In this document: piece after piece, positions 8,689-17,798 of the stretch
Layout: each line of letters opens with the position of its first letter
Position numbering within the stretch: the first letter of the stretch is position 1
From: Hymenobacter sp. PAMC 26628
GTDB taxonomy: Bacteria > Bacteroidota > Bacteroidia > Cytophagales > Hymenobacteraceae
Length of the DNA stretch: 64,000 nt
Direction: 5' to 3'
Assembly (NCBI RefSeq): GCF_001562275.1
Contig: NZ_CP014304.1
Span: forward strand, 868,001-932,000
Made by a program: the position numbers and the translations under genes
Notes under the pieces: generated by a model
What the model was told of the DNA's origin: nothing
What the model saw: only the letters and a program-made list of their open reading frames with translations
The model's database searches: none

Positions 8689-10737
8689 CTAGGCCTTCTT
8701 CTTGATGACGAGCTTCTCGGCCTGTTTCTCCAGCATGAGGCGGTAGAACTCGCGCAGGTGCGTGTATTCGGCGGCCGAGTACACGGGCTTGCGCAAGGCC
8801 AGGCGGCTGGTGAAGTTGACGGTGCTGCCGATGGTGGCCACGTTGAAGAGGTAGCGGCCGCCGCTGTCGGGCAGGTCGATGATGGCGTTTTTGGGGGTTT
8901 CGGCCAGCTCGTAGCCGGCGGGCAGGGTGAGGGCCACGAGCAGCGTTTCCTCCTGCGGGGCCCCAAAGTCGACGGGGAAGCTCCGGTCTTCCTGGGTGAA
9001 GGGGTTCTGGCCGTCCAGGAATTCGCGCAGCGGGCTCAGGTACAAGGTGCCGGCCGGGGCCCCGTCGTCGGCCGCGCGGGTGAAGGCGTAGTCCAAGGCC
9101 AGGGGTTTCTGCACGTCGTCGCGCGCGCCCACGGCCAGCGGGGCCAGGGCCCAGGCCGCGTGCTGGTGGGCCAGCTGGGCGGCGTACTTCTTCTCGCCGA
9201 GCCGGGCCAGCTCCTCGCGGGCGTCGGCCCCGGCGTAGCCCGCGTACTCCTCGTGCACCTGGCCGGCGAGGCCGCCCTGGGCGTCCAGCGTCAGGCGCGC
9301 CTGGCGGAAGTGCGCGTGGCGCTGGCTGGGGCGCAGGTCCACCCAGCGGCCGTCGGCCGCGCCGGGCCCCGGCGCAATGAGGCGGCCGGTTTGGTTGAGG
9401 CAGCGCTCGGGCAGCGTACCGCAGGGCAGGGCGGGGTCGGTGGCGTCCACCAGCAGGTCGTGGCCGTCGGCGTCGGTCACCAGGGCCACCACGTAGTTAA
9501 ACTTGTCGAGCAGCGGGTACGTCTGGCTCACGCGGCCGTGGCCCCGGGTGCTCAGCAGCACGGGCTGGGCGGGCAGGCCGGCCTGGCGCAAGGCGGCAAT
9601 GAGCAATAGGTTCACGTCGGCCGCGGTGCCGCTGTGGGCGTCGTAGGCCTTGCGCAGGCTGGCCTCGGTGGCGTAGCGGTTGGTGCCGTTGTAGCGCACG
9701 GCGGCCATGATGGTCTGGCGCACGGCAGCGGCGCGGGCAGCGGGGTCGGGGTACTGGGCGGCCAGGGCCCCCATTTGATCCTTCAGAAAGCCGCCGCGCT
9801 CCAGCTGCTGGCCGAAGTTGTCGTCGGCCAGCAGGCGGGCGTTGATTTTGGCCCAGCTGTCGGTCAGGTCGCGGTATGGCTGCTCAGGCCACTGCTCGCC
9901 CACCAGCTGGAAGTCGATGCGCGCCTCGTAATCGGCCGCCGTGGTGGTGTAGGCTTCCTCGCGCAGGGGCGGCACGTTTTGCATCGCCCACTGGTACTCT
10001 TCGGTGGGGGCCGACACCGTGAGCGAGCCGTTAGTCTGGCCTACCGAGAGGCTGCTAGACGCCAACTTATTGTCCACCAGCAGCGTGGTCTTGCCCACGG
10101 TGGACCGGTCCACGGCCAGTGGCTGGCCGCCCTGCCTGATAATTTTGTACTTGTAAAACACCGGAATGCTGGTACGGTACTCGCTCCAACGCACCGGGTA
10201 GGGCCCCTGAAACACCCAGTTCTGGAAGTTGAACAGGAAGTCCGACGAGAGCGTATAAGCGTACTCCACCACGGCGCCCTCGCGCACGCTGGGCAGCGTG
10301 AAGCGGCGCACGTTGATGCGGGGGCTGCGCTTTTCGAGGAACACGCCAGTGGCGTCGAGCTTGGTTTTTTGCACCTGCCCTCCCACCAGGTTGTAGGTGA
10401 AGCCGCGCAGGTTGGTGATTTCCTCCTGGTCGCCGTCGCGGTGGTAAAGCGGGATTTCGACGGTGGCCGCGTCGTAGCCTGATTTCTTGAGAATCTTCAC
10501 CCGCGTCACCCGCTCGAACACCACCCGGAAGCCGTCGCGGTAGCCCACCAGGCGCGAGCGGCCGTAGTCGCACAGCACCACGGCCCCGGCGGCGCTGTCG
10601 GCCACAAATGGGGCCGCGGTCAAATCCTTGGCGTCGATTTGCCCAAACTTAACAGGCTCCGTTTGGGCGTGGGCGGCCACCGCGCCACCCAATAATAGAA
10701 CTATAGCACTACAGCGTATTAGTAAAGATAGGAACAT
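8689..10737 (-). CDS. DUF3857/transglutaminase-like exported protein, catalytic cysteine missing
   Basis: 682 residues with a signal peptide at about 1-24 (IVLLLGGAVAAHAQ). The architecture matches the downstream paralogue: DUF3857 sandwich (VFERVTRVKILKKSGYDAATV), transglutaminase-like fold, and C-terminal beta domain. At the position where active relatives have GDCK the protein reads GTAADVNLLLIAALRQAG, and the expected His segment reads FNYVVALVTD, so both the nucleophile and the histidine are gone. The fold is probably kept as a binding or scaffolding module. This and the 6483-8444 gene form a catalytic/non-catalytic pair on the same strand. Location is likely periplasmic. The family call is firm; function is unknown. 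Confidence 0.8.
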   Translation of the reverse strand: MFLSLLIRCSAIVLLLGGAVAAHAQTEPVKFGQIDAKDLTAAPFVADSAAGAVVLCDYGRSRLVGYRDGFRVVFERVTRVKILKKSGYDAATVEIPLYHRDGDQEEITNLRGFTYNLVGGQVQKTKLDATGVFLEKRSPRINVRRFTLPSVREGAVVEYAYTLSSDFLFNFQNWVFQGPYPVRWSEYRTSIPVFYKYKIIRQGGQPLAVDRSTVGKTTLLVDNKLASSSLSVGQTNGSLTVSAPTEEYQWAMQNVPPLREEAYTTTAADYEARIDFQLVGEQWPEQPYRDLTDSWAKINARLLADDNFGQQLERGGFLKDQMGALAAQYPDPAARAAAVRQTIMAAVRYNGTNRYATEASLRKAYDAHSGTAADVNLLLIAALRQAGLPAQPVLLSTRGHGRVSQTYPLLDKFNYVVALVTDADGHDLLVDATDPALPCGTLPERCLNQTGRLIAPGPGAADGRWVDLRPSQRHAHFRQARLTLDAQGGLAGQVHEEYAGYAGADAREELARLGEKKYAAQLAHQHAAWALAPLAVGARDDVQKPLALDYAFTRAADDGAPAGTLYLSPLREFLDGQNPFTQEDRSFPVDFGAPQEETLLVALTLPAGYELAETPKNAIIDLPDSGGRYLFNVATIGSTVNFTSRLALRKPVYSAAEYTHLREFYRLMLEKQAEKLVIKKKA

Positions 10738-10761
10738 CCAGAAAAAGCAGAAAAAAGAAGG

Positions 10762-10787
10762 AAAGGGCGGTTAAAACTACCGCCTTT
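10762..10787 (-). terminator. Hairpin downstream of the MFS gene
   Basis: Stem AAAGGGCGGT/ACCGCCTTT with one G-U pair and a 7-base loop, followed on the minus strand by a pyrimidine-rich run. It lies between the MFS gene end and the next gene start, both on the minus strand. Confidence 0.5.
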
Positions 10788-10831
10788 GCCCAAACTTCCC
10801 GCATTCTTCATCTAGCTTTTTCCAGTCTTTT

Positions 10832-12043
10832 TTACGCCGCGCGGGCTGGCACCGGGGCCGGGCGCCGCAATAGCAAAAACGCCAGGGCCCCCAGCACGCT
10901 GGCCAGGCTGGCGGCGTGCACCCACGGCAGGCGGCCAGGCTGGTTATCAAACACCCAGCCCGCCAGCAGGGCCCCCACGCCGATGCCGGTTTCGAGGGCA
11001 ATGTACATGGTGGCCACGCCGCGGCCCCGGCGCTCGGGGTGGCTCAGGTCGATGGTCCAGGCGTAGAGCGTGGGCGAGTTCAGGCCCGTGCCCAGCCCAA
11101 ACACCACCGCCCCGGCCAGAAACACCGGCACCGACGGGGCCCAGACCAGCAGCGCCAGCCCCGCGGCCAACACGCCCGCCGACCACCGCAGCACCGCCAC
11201 CCGGCCGTAGGTATCCGACGACTTGCCCGCCACCAGCCGCACCGCCAGCGAGGCCACCGTGAAGCAGATGTAGAACAAGCCCTTGGTGGGCCCCGCCAGG
11301 CCCAGCAGCCGGCTCTGGTCGGGTATCACCGTCAGCACCGCCCCGTAGGGAAACATGCACAGCAACGTCACCAAGGCCGGCGCAAACACCTGGGGCTCCA
11401 GTACTTCGCTCCAATTTAGCCTGAGCAGCGAGAAGCTAAAGCGCTGGCGCTGGGCCTGGGGCAGCGTTTCGGTGAGGGTGCCTTGCACCAGCAGCGAGAG
11501 CAGCGCCAACCCGCTGGAGCAGTAGAACATGACGTTCAATGAGTAGTGCTGGGCCACCCACGAGCCGAAGGCCGGGCCGGCGGCCATGCCCAGGCTGCCC
11601 GTCACGCCGAGCAGGCCCATGGCCTCGCCCCGCCGCGCCACGGGCACCATGTCGGCGATGAAGGCTGCCGTGCCCGTGGGCTTGAAGCCCGTGCTGAACC
11701 CATGCAGCAGCCGCAGCCCCAAAAAGCCCGTGACCGTGAGCGCAAACGGGTAGAAAAACCCGCAGATGAAGCAAACCAGCGACCCGAACACCATCACCGG
11801 AATGCGCCCCACCGTGTCGGCTAGCTTGCCGCTAAACGGCCGGCTCAGCCCCGCCGTGACGGTGAACAGCGCGATGATGAAGCCTTTGTACTCGCCCCCG
11901 CCCAGCCGCGTCAGGTGGTCGGGCAGCTCGGGCAGCAGCAAGTTGAAGCTGGCAAAAAATAGGAACGAAGACAGGCACATCAGCCAGAAGCCAGCGGTGT
12001 ACGGCCGGGTGGCGGGGGCAGCGGCAGCAGTAATGGGGGCCAT
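10832..12043 (-). CDS. MFS transporter
   Basis: 403 residues from the ATG at 12043; an upstream in-frame start at 12091 is less likely because its first 16 residues (MRVTPNFRPGP...) are GC-rich leader sequence and the conserved protein begins after them. Twelve hydrophobic segments are visible, with the MFS loop 2-3 signature GKLADTVGRIPVMVFG between the second and third. The long cytoplasmic loop TLTETLPQAQRQRFSF sits in the middle and divides the protein into two six-helix halves. This type of single-gene MFS protein usually exports drugs or metabolites, but no substrate-specific motif is visible. It is divergent from the SGNH esterase gene on the plus strand. Confidence 0.85.
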   Translation of the reverse strand: MAPITAAAAPATRPYTAGFWLMCLSSFLFFASFNLLLPELPDHLTRLGGGEYKGFIIALFTVTAGLSRPFSGKLADTVGRIPVMVFGSLVCFICGFFYPFALTVTGFLGLRLLHGFSTGFKPTGTAAFIADMVPVARRGEAMGLLGVTGSLGMAAGPAFGSWVAQHYSLNVMFYCSSGLALLSLLVQGTLTETLPQAQRQRFSFSLLRLNWSEVLEPQVFAPALVTLLCMFPYGAVLTVIPDQSRLLGLAGPTKGLFYICFTVASLAVRLVAGKSSDTYGRVAVLRWSAGVLAAGLALLVWAPSVPVFLAGAVVFGLGTGLNSPTLYAWTIDLSHPERRGRGVATMYIALETGIGVGALLAGWVFDNQPGRLPWVHAASLASVLGALAFLLLRRPAPVPARAA

Positions 12044-12104
12044 AGGGCCCCAAAGGTCGGGCCCCGGGCGGAAGTTTGGTGTTACGCGCACTGGCCCGCC
12101 GTGC

Positions 12105-12112
12105 TACCTTCG
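12105..12112 (+). promoter_or_regulatory. Possible -7 box (TACCTTCG) for the SGNH esterase gene
   Basis: Near match to the Bacteroidota -7 consensus TAnnTTTG, 49 bases before the preferred ATG. No clear -33 TTG at the expected distance, so this is tentative. Confidence 0.3.
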
Positions 12113-12160
12113 CCGCCGTGCTCGGGGCCCCTCCCCGCGGCCACGGCCGCCCGCTTCACA

Positions 12161-13273
12161 ATGAGAATGCTCAACAAGTACGTACTCCTCGCTTTTTGTG
12201 GCCTGGGCCTGAGTGCCGCGCCCGCCGCCGTGCCTGCCAAGGGTCCCAGCACCCTGCCCGCCACCGCCTTGCCGGCCTACGGCCGCTACCGCCTCACCGC
12301 GGCGGGGCAGTTGGAGCTCATCAGCTCGGCGGTGCACTTCGGGTTCAGCTTCGAGGGCACGCAGTGTGAAATATTTGCGTCCCTGCCGGGCGCTGATGAC
12401 CACAACTACCTGCAATACGAGCTGGACGGTGTGTATCAGCGCCGCCTGCGCATCGATGGCAACGCAAAAACCCCGCTGGTGCTAACGGCCCCCAGCCCGG
12501 GCCGGCACACGGTGTGGGTGTACAAGGCCACCGAGGCCCACACGGGACCCATCTTCATCCAGAAAATCACGGGTCAGCGGGTGAAAGCCTTGCGCGAGCC
12601 GGCCGCGCCGCTCATCGAGTTCATCGGCAACAGCATCACCTGCGGCGCGGCTATGGATGCGTCGGAAGTGCCCTGCGGCACCGGCGCCTACCACGACCAG
12701 CACAACGCCTACCAGGCCTACGGGCCCCGGGTGGCCCGGGCCCTGAAAACGCGCTTCATGCTGAGCAGCGTCAGCGGCATCGGGGCCTATCGCAACTGGA
12801 ACAGCGATGGGCCCACCATGCCCCAAGTGTATGAAAAAACGGATTTTCAGGAAGCCAGCCCTCAGCGTTGGGATTTTGCCACGTTCACGCCCATAGTTGT
12901 CAGCATCGCACTTGGCACCAACGACTTCAGCAACGGCGACGGCAAGCGCCCGCGCCTGCCCTTTGACAGTGCTCAGTTCGTGGGCCGCTACATCGACTTT
13001 GTGGGATTAGTGAAATCAAAGTACCCCCAAGCCCGCATCGCCCTGCTCAGCAGCCCGATGGTCAACGGCCAAAACCGCACGAAGCTGCAAAACTGCCTGA
13101 CGGCCATCAAAACCCAAACCGAAGCCGGCCGTCCCGCCGATCCGCCCGTGGCCCTTTACTTCTTCCAGCCCATGCAAGCCCACGGCTGCGGCGGCCATCC
13201 CAACGTGGAAGACCACGCCATCCTGGCCAACGAGTTGGAGTCTTTTTTCCGCCCACTGGTAGCGGGGAAGTAA
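12161..13273 (+). CDS. SGNH/GDSL hydrolase, carbohydrate esterase family 2-like
   Basis: 370 residues from the ATG at 12161, chosen because it places a normal signal peptide (MLNKYVLLAFCGLGLSAAP) at the N-terminus. A beta-sandwich domain (about 45-140) precedes an SGNH catalytic domain, the order found in CE2 acetyl-xylan esterases. SGNH blocks are visible: block I IEFIGNSITCG with Ser158, block III ALGTNDFSNG with Asn254, and block V GCGGHPNVEDHA, which supplies the Asp/His part of the site. A secreted or periplasmic enzyme that removes acetyl groups from plant-type polysaccharide is likely. It stands alone, divergent from the MFS gene, at the left edge of the mobile island. Confidence 0.85.
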   Translation: MRMLNKYVLLAFCGLGLSAAPAAVPAKGPSTLPATALPAYGRYRLTAAGQLELISSAVHFGFSFEGTQCEIFASLPGADDHNYLQYELDGVYQRRLRIDGNAKTPLVLTAPSPGRHTVWVYKATEAHTGPIFIQKITGQRVKALREPAAPLIEFIGNSITCGAAMDASEVPCGTGAYHDQHNAYQAYGPRVARALKTRFMLSSVSGIGAYRNWNSDGPTMPQVYEKTDFQEASPQRWDFATFTPIVVSIALGTNDFSNGDGKRPRLPFDSAQFVGRYIDFVGLVKSKYPQARIALLSSPMVNGQNRTKLQNCLTAIKTQTEAGRPADPPVALYFFQPMQAHGCGGHPNVEDHAILANELESFFRPLVAGK

Positions 13274-13319
13274 GTTTTAGCACTGCGGGAGTGCCCTAGC
13301 CTATTTACAGCTAGACGGT

Positions 13320-13925
13320 GTTGTGTGTTTGTGAGCAAATTAAGCATATTGGCTTTGGAAAGCATAATTCCAACAAAGGCCAAGTTATGGAGTCGCTACA
13401 AACTCACAACCATGCGTTTGTAGCTGGCGCTCCAACTCAGGTTGTGCTCCGTCTCCCAGCGACGGGGCACCAGTGCAACGCCGTGTTTGGCTTGCCTGAG
13501 CTTCACAAGTTGCAAGCCAACGTGGTGCTCCTGTGCCGGCGTGTCGCCGGTGTATTCTTGGTTGGTGTAGGCCAGCGTAACGCTTTGACCGGACGCGAGC
13601 TGTACTTTTTCAGCCAATAGGCCTACCTGGGCCCGCTCTTGTTGGTTGGCTGGTATCACGGCGGCGGCCAGCCGGCCATACATCTAGCGTGTCGACGGCC
13701 GCGTGCACCTTGCTGCCTTTGCGCCGCTTGGCCCCGTCGTAACTGGCACGGGAACCGCTTTTCGGGGTGCTCAGTAGTGTGTGCGAGTTAAACACCACCG
13801 CACTGGGTCCGGCGGGGTAGGGCTTGATCAGCCGTAGCACTTAACACAAATCGTCGGTCAGCGCCTGGAAAGACGCGCGCCTCGCGCCCGCGGGACCATT
13901 GCTGGTAACGCGGGGCCCACGGGGG
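13320..13925 (-). pseudogene. Decayed IS5-type transposase
   Basis: No intact gene, but pieces in different frames of the minus strand read as one IS5-family transposase. In order they are RYQQWSRGREARVF, then [18 protein letters not shown] followed by [19 protein letters not shown], then HGVALVPRRWETEHNLSWSA, then RLHNLAFVGIMLSK. These match the family's conserved blocks (transposon-end side, [11 protein letters not shown], the RRWVVER motif and the C-terminal helix). At least one internal stop lies before the VLRLIKPY segment, another lies after KRMVVSL, and frameshifts separate the pieces, so it cannot make an active protein. Terminal repeats could not be placed. It marks an old insertion at the left end of the mobile, AT-rich island. 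Confidence 0.75.
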
Positions 13926-14534
13926 TAAATTGTGGGGGAGGAACCCCGCTAATTGCAGCCCGTGCGAATTACGTAGCGCAAAGCCTTAAATAATTCGCAC
14001 GGTGGGTACTAACGTTGCCCCGCATCTTCGCGCACTAATAGTAAATACGGCAATTAGACAGGATCATCCGTCGTCGGTCACGTCGCTGGGGTGAGCACGA
14101 CCAGTCATTTCTACACCCATCGATTTCGCTCACAAATGCATAACATAGTGTAGCTATAGCAACGATATTCGTAACTGAGACGGTTGTAAAAATAATATCG
14201 TTTTAAAGCTATTTAGATATAAAATGTGCTATGTTGCTAAGGTTCGTAATCGTTTGTATACCAATAAGAAGATAAAAATATTCACTAATCCGTTCGTAGT
14301 GTACTGGTTAAAACGTTTGCAACAAACCTTACATTTGCTTATGCGTAATAAGCTTCGTTCGTCCTTTTTGTAGGAAAGCGCGTTGGTTTGTTCTAAAATT
14401 TATATTGCTTTACTCGGAAAAATTATAAATATTTTAATATTATATTAAATTGATTTTATTAATATTGATCATTAAAATATATTTATATATTTCCCACTTA
14501 TACTAAAGCTCTAGAACTTTTAAACGATATAAAC
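13926..14534. other. Gene-free AT-rich stretch
   Basis: About 600 bases without a credible coding frame on either strand. A 10-bp perfect inverted repeat (GTGCGAATTA/TAATTCGCAC) lies at 13962-14000 and may be an old element end. GC content then falls sharply toward the glycosyltransferase gene, with long A/T runs in 14390-14500. Confidence 0.5.
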
Positions 14535-15641
14535 ATGAAACTAAAACTTTATACGGATCTGAGCCTTTTAAATAAAGGCGAACCCGTTGAACTGTTGATT
14601 CCTTTTATCGGAAATTTTGAAGCGGATGCTGAGTCAATTCGGCACGGCAGATACGATGATTTCTTGAACTTAGGGAAGTCGTTTCTGGAACTAACAAGTA
14701 TCGAGGAATGTGATGCCTGCTTGTTGCCAATATTTTATGATGTAATTAGTGATCAGTCAAAATTTGAAGAAGCGATAAGCGGATTTATAGAAGAGGTAGA
14801 GAGGGCAGGAAAAAAAATATTAATTTTTGTTGGCCATGACGTTTTGGAAATTAATATTCCGGTTAAGAATGCAATTATATTTAACAGTGCAATAAGTAAA
14901 TCGAAACAAGCTGTCAATGTCTACCCTTGGCCACATTTCTTCGAAGATTTCTTAGAAAGATATAGTAATGGCGAACTTAAGTTACGAAATAAAAATGTTA
15001 AACCAGTTGTAGGTTTTTGCGGTTACGCGCCTCCCCTAAACATTAAAATGGGTAGGGAAAAGATAGTTGGAATTGCAAAACTGGTTGCTAACTATGCCGG
15101 AATACTGCAAAAGTACCCAGATAGAATTTCCCACTCGTACCGGGCAAGGGCAATAATAGGTCTGCAAAAAGCAACGACGATTATCCCTAATTTTAGATTA
15201 AAAAGTAATTTTGCTTTCGGTCCTAAGGGTATGAATACCGGGGATACCGCAGAAAGCAATGAAGATTTCAGAACTAAATTCGTCGAAAATATAATAGAAA
15301 GTGATTATACTTTATGTGTTCGTGGTTTAGGAAATAATTCGGTCCGTTTTTTTGAGACGCTATGCTGCGGAAGAATTCCTGTATTTGTAAATACGGATAG
15401 CACTTTGCCTTTTGATAATCTAATTGATTGGAAAAGTCTTTGTGTTTGGGTAGAAGAAAAGGATATAGATAGAATAGCCGATGCCGTGGTTAAATTTCAT
15501 GACAATATTTCGGAAAAGGATTTTATCGATTTGCAAAAAAGGCTCAGGGAAATATGGGAGGAATACCTGACACCTATTGGGTTTTTTAAAAGGTTAGGGT
15601 TTTTTATTAATCAAGAGTCTGCTGTCTGTAGTAATGCTTGA
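14535..15641 (+). CDS. Exostosin-family (GT47-like) glycosyltransferase
   Basis: 368 residues. The C-terminal half holds the exostosin signature: SDYTLCVRGLGNNSVRFFE followed by TLCCGRIPVFVNTD, the nucleotide-sugar-binding region of these enzymes. The N-terminal half is a weakly conserved Rossmann-like domain (KKILIFVGHDVLEINIP). There is no signal peptide or membrane segment, so a cytoplasmic enzyme adding a sugar to a surface glycan is likely; donor and acceptor are unknown. Its base composition is strikingly AT-rich compared with most of the window, codons end mostly in A or T, and it is flanked by a decayed IS5 on one side and an IS630 copy on the other. That is strong evidence for horizontal transfer. 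No partner glycan genes are next to it. Confidence 0.75.
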   Translation: MKLKLYTDLSLLNKGEPVELLIPFIGNFEADAESIRHGRYDDFLNLGKSFLELTSIEECDACLLPIFYDVISDQSKFEEAISGFIEEVERAGKKILIFVGHDVLEINIPVKNAIIFNSAISKSKQAVNVYPWPHFFEDFLERYSNGELKLRNKNVKPVVGFCGYAPPLNIKMGREKIVGIAKLVANYAGILQKYPDRISHSYRARAIIGLQKATTIIPNFRLKSNFAFGPKGMNTGDTAESNEDFRTKFVENIIESDYTLCVRGLGNNSVRFFETLCCGRIPVFVNTDSTLPFDNLIDWKSLCVWVEEKDIDRIADAVVKFHDNISEKDFIDLQKRLREIWEEYLTPIGFFKRLGFFINQESAVCSNA

Positions 15642-15918
15642 TAGATAATAGTCTATTCGTTGTGTTAAGCGCAAAAAGATACCGGAGCAGCGTTTTGGAT
15701 CGGTGCGAAAATTAGTTCGGTACTGATCAAAGACTTCTTGGGCCTAAACTTTTATGCAAGTCAGATCTTGCTATTAGCTAATCATGAGATTTCACGTCCA
15801 CACTTTGATTTAAGAATATTCTATTATTGTTTGTTGATTTATATAAATTATAAATAATATATTATAGCGGATTCGCGAACAGTTCAGCCATTATCGACTG
15901 ACGGCCGTAGGCGGGTGT

Positions 15919-16284
15919 ATGCATCCGTACTCGCTTGATTTACGCACCCGCGTGGCCGCGGCCTGCCAGCAGCCCGGGGCCCAAAAGGCGGCCGTAGCCC
16001 GGCATTTCGGCGTAAGCCGCTCTTTCGTCAAGGACCTGGTGCGCCGCCAGGCCGCCACCGGCGCCCTGGCGCCCAAACCAGCCACGGGCGGGCGCGCCCG
16101 CTACCTCGACGCGGCGGCCCGGGCTTGGCTGGTCGCGTATGTGCGGCAGCACCCGGACGCGACGCTGGCCGAAGTAAACCGCGCTTGGCAGACCAGCGGC
16201 GGGCGGCCCGTGGGCCAGACCTGTATCTGGCAGGTGCTGGAGGAGCACGACTTACGACGAAAAAAAAAGCCTGCACGCGGCTGA
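15919..16284 (+). CDS. IS630 transposase, frame A (helix-turn-helix part)
   Basis: 121 residues: MHPYSLDLRTRV start typical of the family, then a helix-turn-helix (KAAVARHFGVSRSFVKDLVRR) and a second DNA-binding segment (DATLAEVNRAW). The frame ends soon after LRRKKK, where the DNA has an unbroken run of nine A residues (16260-16268). The DDE catalytic part continues in the +1 frame. Either translational slippage on the A run joins the two frames, as reported for some IS630 elements, or the copy has a one-base change. The sharp ends of the element and the conserved downstream frame favour a working element, but this cannot be settled from sequence alone. Confidence 0.85.
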   Translation: MHPYSLDLRTRVAAACQQPGAQKAAVARHFGVSRSFVKDLVRRQAATGALAPKPATGGRARYLDAAARAWLVAYVRQHPDATLAEVNRAWQTSGGRPVGQTCIWQVLEEHDLRRKKKPARG

Positions 16285-16876
16285 GCGGGACACCGAGCGG
16301 GTACGCACGGCCCGTCATCAGCACGTCGACCAGGTCTGCACCCGGCCGGACGTGGCGCGCTTTCACTTCCTGGACGAAACGGGCCTGCGCCTGGACTATG
16401 CCCGTACCCACGGCCGCGCCATCGGCGGACGGCGCGTGGGCGGGGCCGTACCGCTGCGGCGCGGCTCGTCGCTGACGCTCATCGGGGCGCTATCCGTACG
16501 CGGCTTGGGCGCGGTGCAAGTGCTAAAAGGGGCGCTCCCCCAGCGTAGCTTCGCCTTGTACGTGGCCCATTGCCTGGCCCCCACCCTGCGCCCGGGCGAC
16601 GTACTGGTACTCGACAACCTGGCTGTGCATAAGATTGGCGGGCTGCGCGCGTGGCTGGCCGGGCGCGGCGTAGAGGTGCTGTTCCTGCCACCCTACTCGC
16701 CTGACTTTTCCCCTGTCGAACAGGCCTGGAGCAAGCTCAAAACCAAGTTGCGCGCCTGCGTGGCCCGCTCGTACGAAGCCCTGCAAGCGGCCCTGCGTGA
16801 AGCGGTCGACTGGATTACCGGTCAAGACGCCCGAAACTGGTTTGACCACTGCGGTTACCACACCCAACCCTCCTAA
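16268..16876 (+). CDS. IS630 transposase, frame B (DDE catalytic part)
   Basis: Start given as the point where the frame takes over from frame A after the A run; an independent GTG start at 16352 is possible. The frame continues the family sequence (SLHAAERDTERV) and holds the catalytic acidic residues: Asp in RFHFLDETGLRLDY, Asp in VLVLDNLAVHK and Glu in PYSPDFSPVEQAWSKLK. It ends with the conserved WFDHCGYH segment 30 bases before the right terminal repeat. Together with frame A it would make a complete transposase of about 320 residues, the usual family length. Confidence 0.85.
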   Translation, partial: SLHAAERDTERVRTARHQHVDQVCTRPDVARFHFLDETGLRLDYARTHGRAIGGRRVGGAVPLRRGSSLTLIGALSVRGLGAVQVLKGALPQRSFALYVAHCLAPTLRPGDVLVLDNLAVHKIGGLRAWLAGRGVEVLFLPPYSPDFSPVEQAWSKLKTKLRACVARSYEALQAALREAVDWITGQDARNWFDHCGYHTQPS

Positions 16877-16974
16877 AAAGTGGGCGAACCGTTCGCGAAT
16901 CCGCTATATATATTCGAAATAAACGCAGTCAATTTATTTCGCTACTAAATATTGAGCATTGCGAAAGTCATAAA

Positions 16975-17439
16975 TCATGGGCGTACATCTGTAAATGTGC
17001 CCTTAATGGTGCTGCGTTTGTCGGATTCATCGCCTAAGCGCGTTCCGTGGAACGTGCCGGAATATCCTCCGCGCGGCGTTGGGGTTAGCGTACCGCGTAG
17101 ATGGGCACTGTAGTTGGTGCCAATTACTACTGAGTTTTCCACGTAAGTATACGTGAGTACGGTAGCTCTGTATCCTGAGATTGGTGCGCCAGTCGGCTTG
17201 GCGTAGCTAACGATGAAGGAACCGTCGCCGGGGCGGGGAGAGCGCCCCACGATGATGGTGAGTACATCGGTACCATCGGGTTGCCCCCCTTTATACACTG
17301 CCCTGGTTGGCACTTGGCTAATATGGCCTTCGCGCTTGTAACGGGCGGTGCTTGGCTCCCGTGTTAATAGTTCTTGGTTAGCTGAACACGCTGCTAAGAT
17401 GGGTAATAGTGCCAAAGGCAAGAGGCAATGCTTGAGCAT
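16975..17439 (-). CDS. Small lipoprotein of unknown function
   Basis: 154 residues from the ATG at 17439. That start is preferred over the open frame reaching 17751 because it gives a clean lipoprotein signal (MLKHCLLPLALLPILAAC, lipidated Cys at about 18), while the upstream extension is low-information sequence. The mature part is a small predicted beta protein (TGAPISGYRATVLTYTYVEN, LRGTLTPTPRGGYSGTFHG). No family was recognised. It is exported and, by default Bacteroidota rules, would be anchored to the outer or inner membrane. It lies between two IS630 copies and may be part of the acquired island. Confidence 0.6.
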   Translation of the reverse strand: MLKHCLLPLALLPILAACSANQELLTREPSTARYKREGHISQVPTRAVYKGGQPDGTDVLTIIVGRSPRPGDGSFIVSYAKPTGAPISGYRATVLTYTYVENSVVIGTNYSAHLRGTLTPTPRGGYSGTFHGTRLGDESDKRSTIKGTFTDVRP

Positions 17440-17798
17440 AAATTTGATTTTGTAAAGGGCTGGTTTGAATGGCATTGCGTGTTTTCTTTTATTGCTTAGA
17501 TGTTGTCTAAGGAAAGTTGGAGATGGTTTAAGAATAGGTAGAATTTTTGATAATGCAGCATGCTCGCGGACGCACATAAATTGACCGAAATATACTTGGG
17601 TATTGTTTAGCTGGTCTTTGGCGCCTGAAGACATTTTCGTTGCGCAGCTTCTCATGTTAGGTTGGTGATGGTGGGAAAGCAGCGGTAGTGCGCACTGTAT
17701 AATAGGCTTTTGGCTATTGAGGGGGATGAAACTATTGCTTTGAGTAAGCAATGGTTTAGGTGCCGTTTTTTAAATTTATACATTTAGATAGTACAGGC

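Larger units (their letters stand above)
15865..16906 (+). mobile_element. IS630-family insertion sequence with intact ends
   Basis: About 1.04 kb bounded by 21-base terminal inverted repeats starting TAGCGGATTCGCGAAC, with a single mismatch between left and right ends. A TA dinucleotide flanks each end (15863-15864 and 16907-16908), the target duplication expected for IS630. It carries two transposase frames, described separately. Confidence 0.9.
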
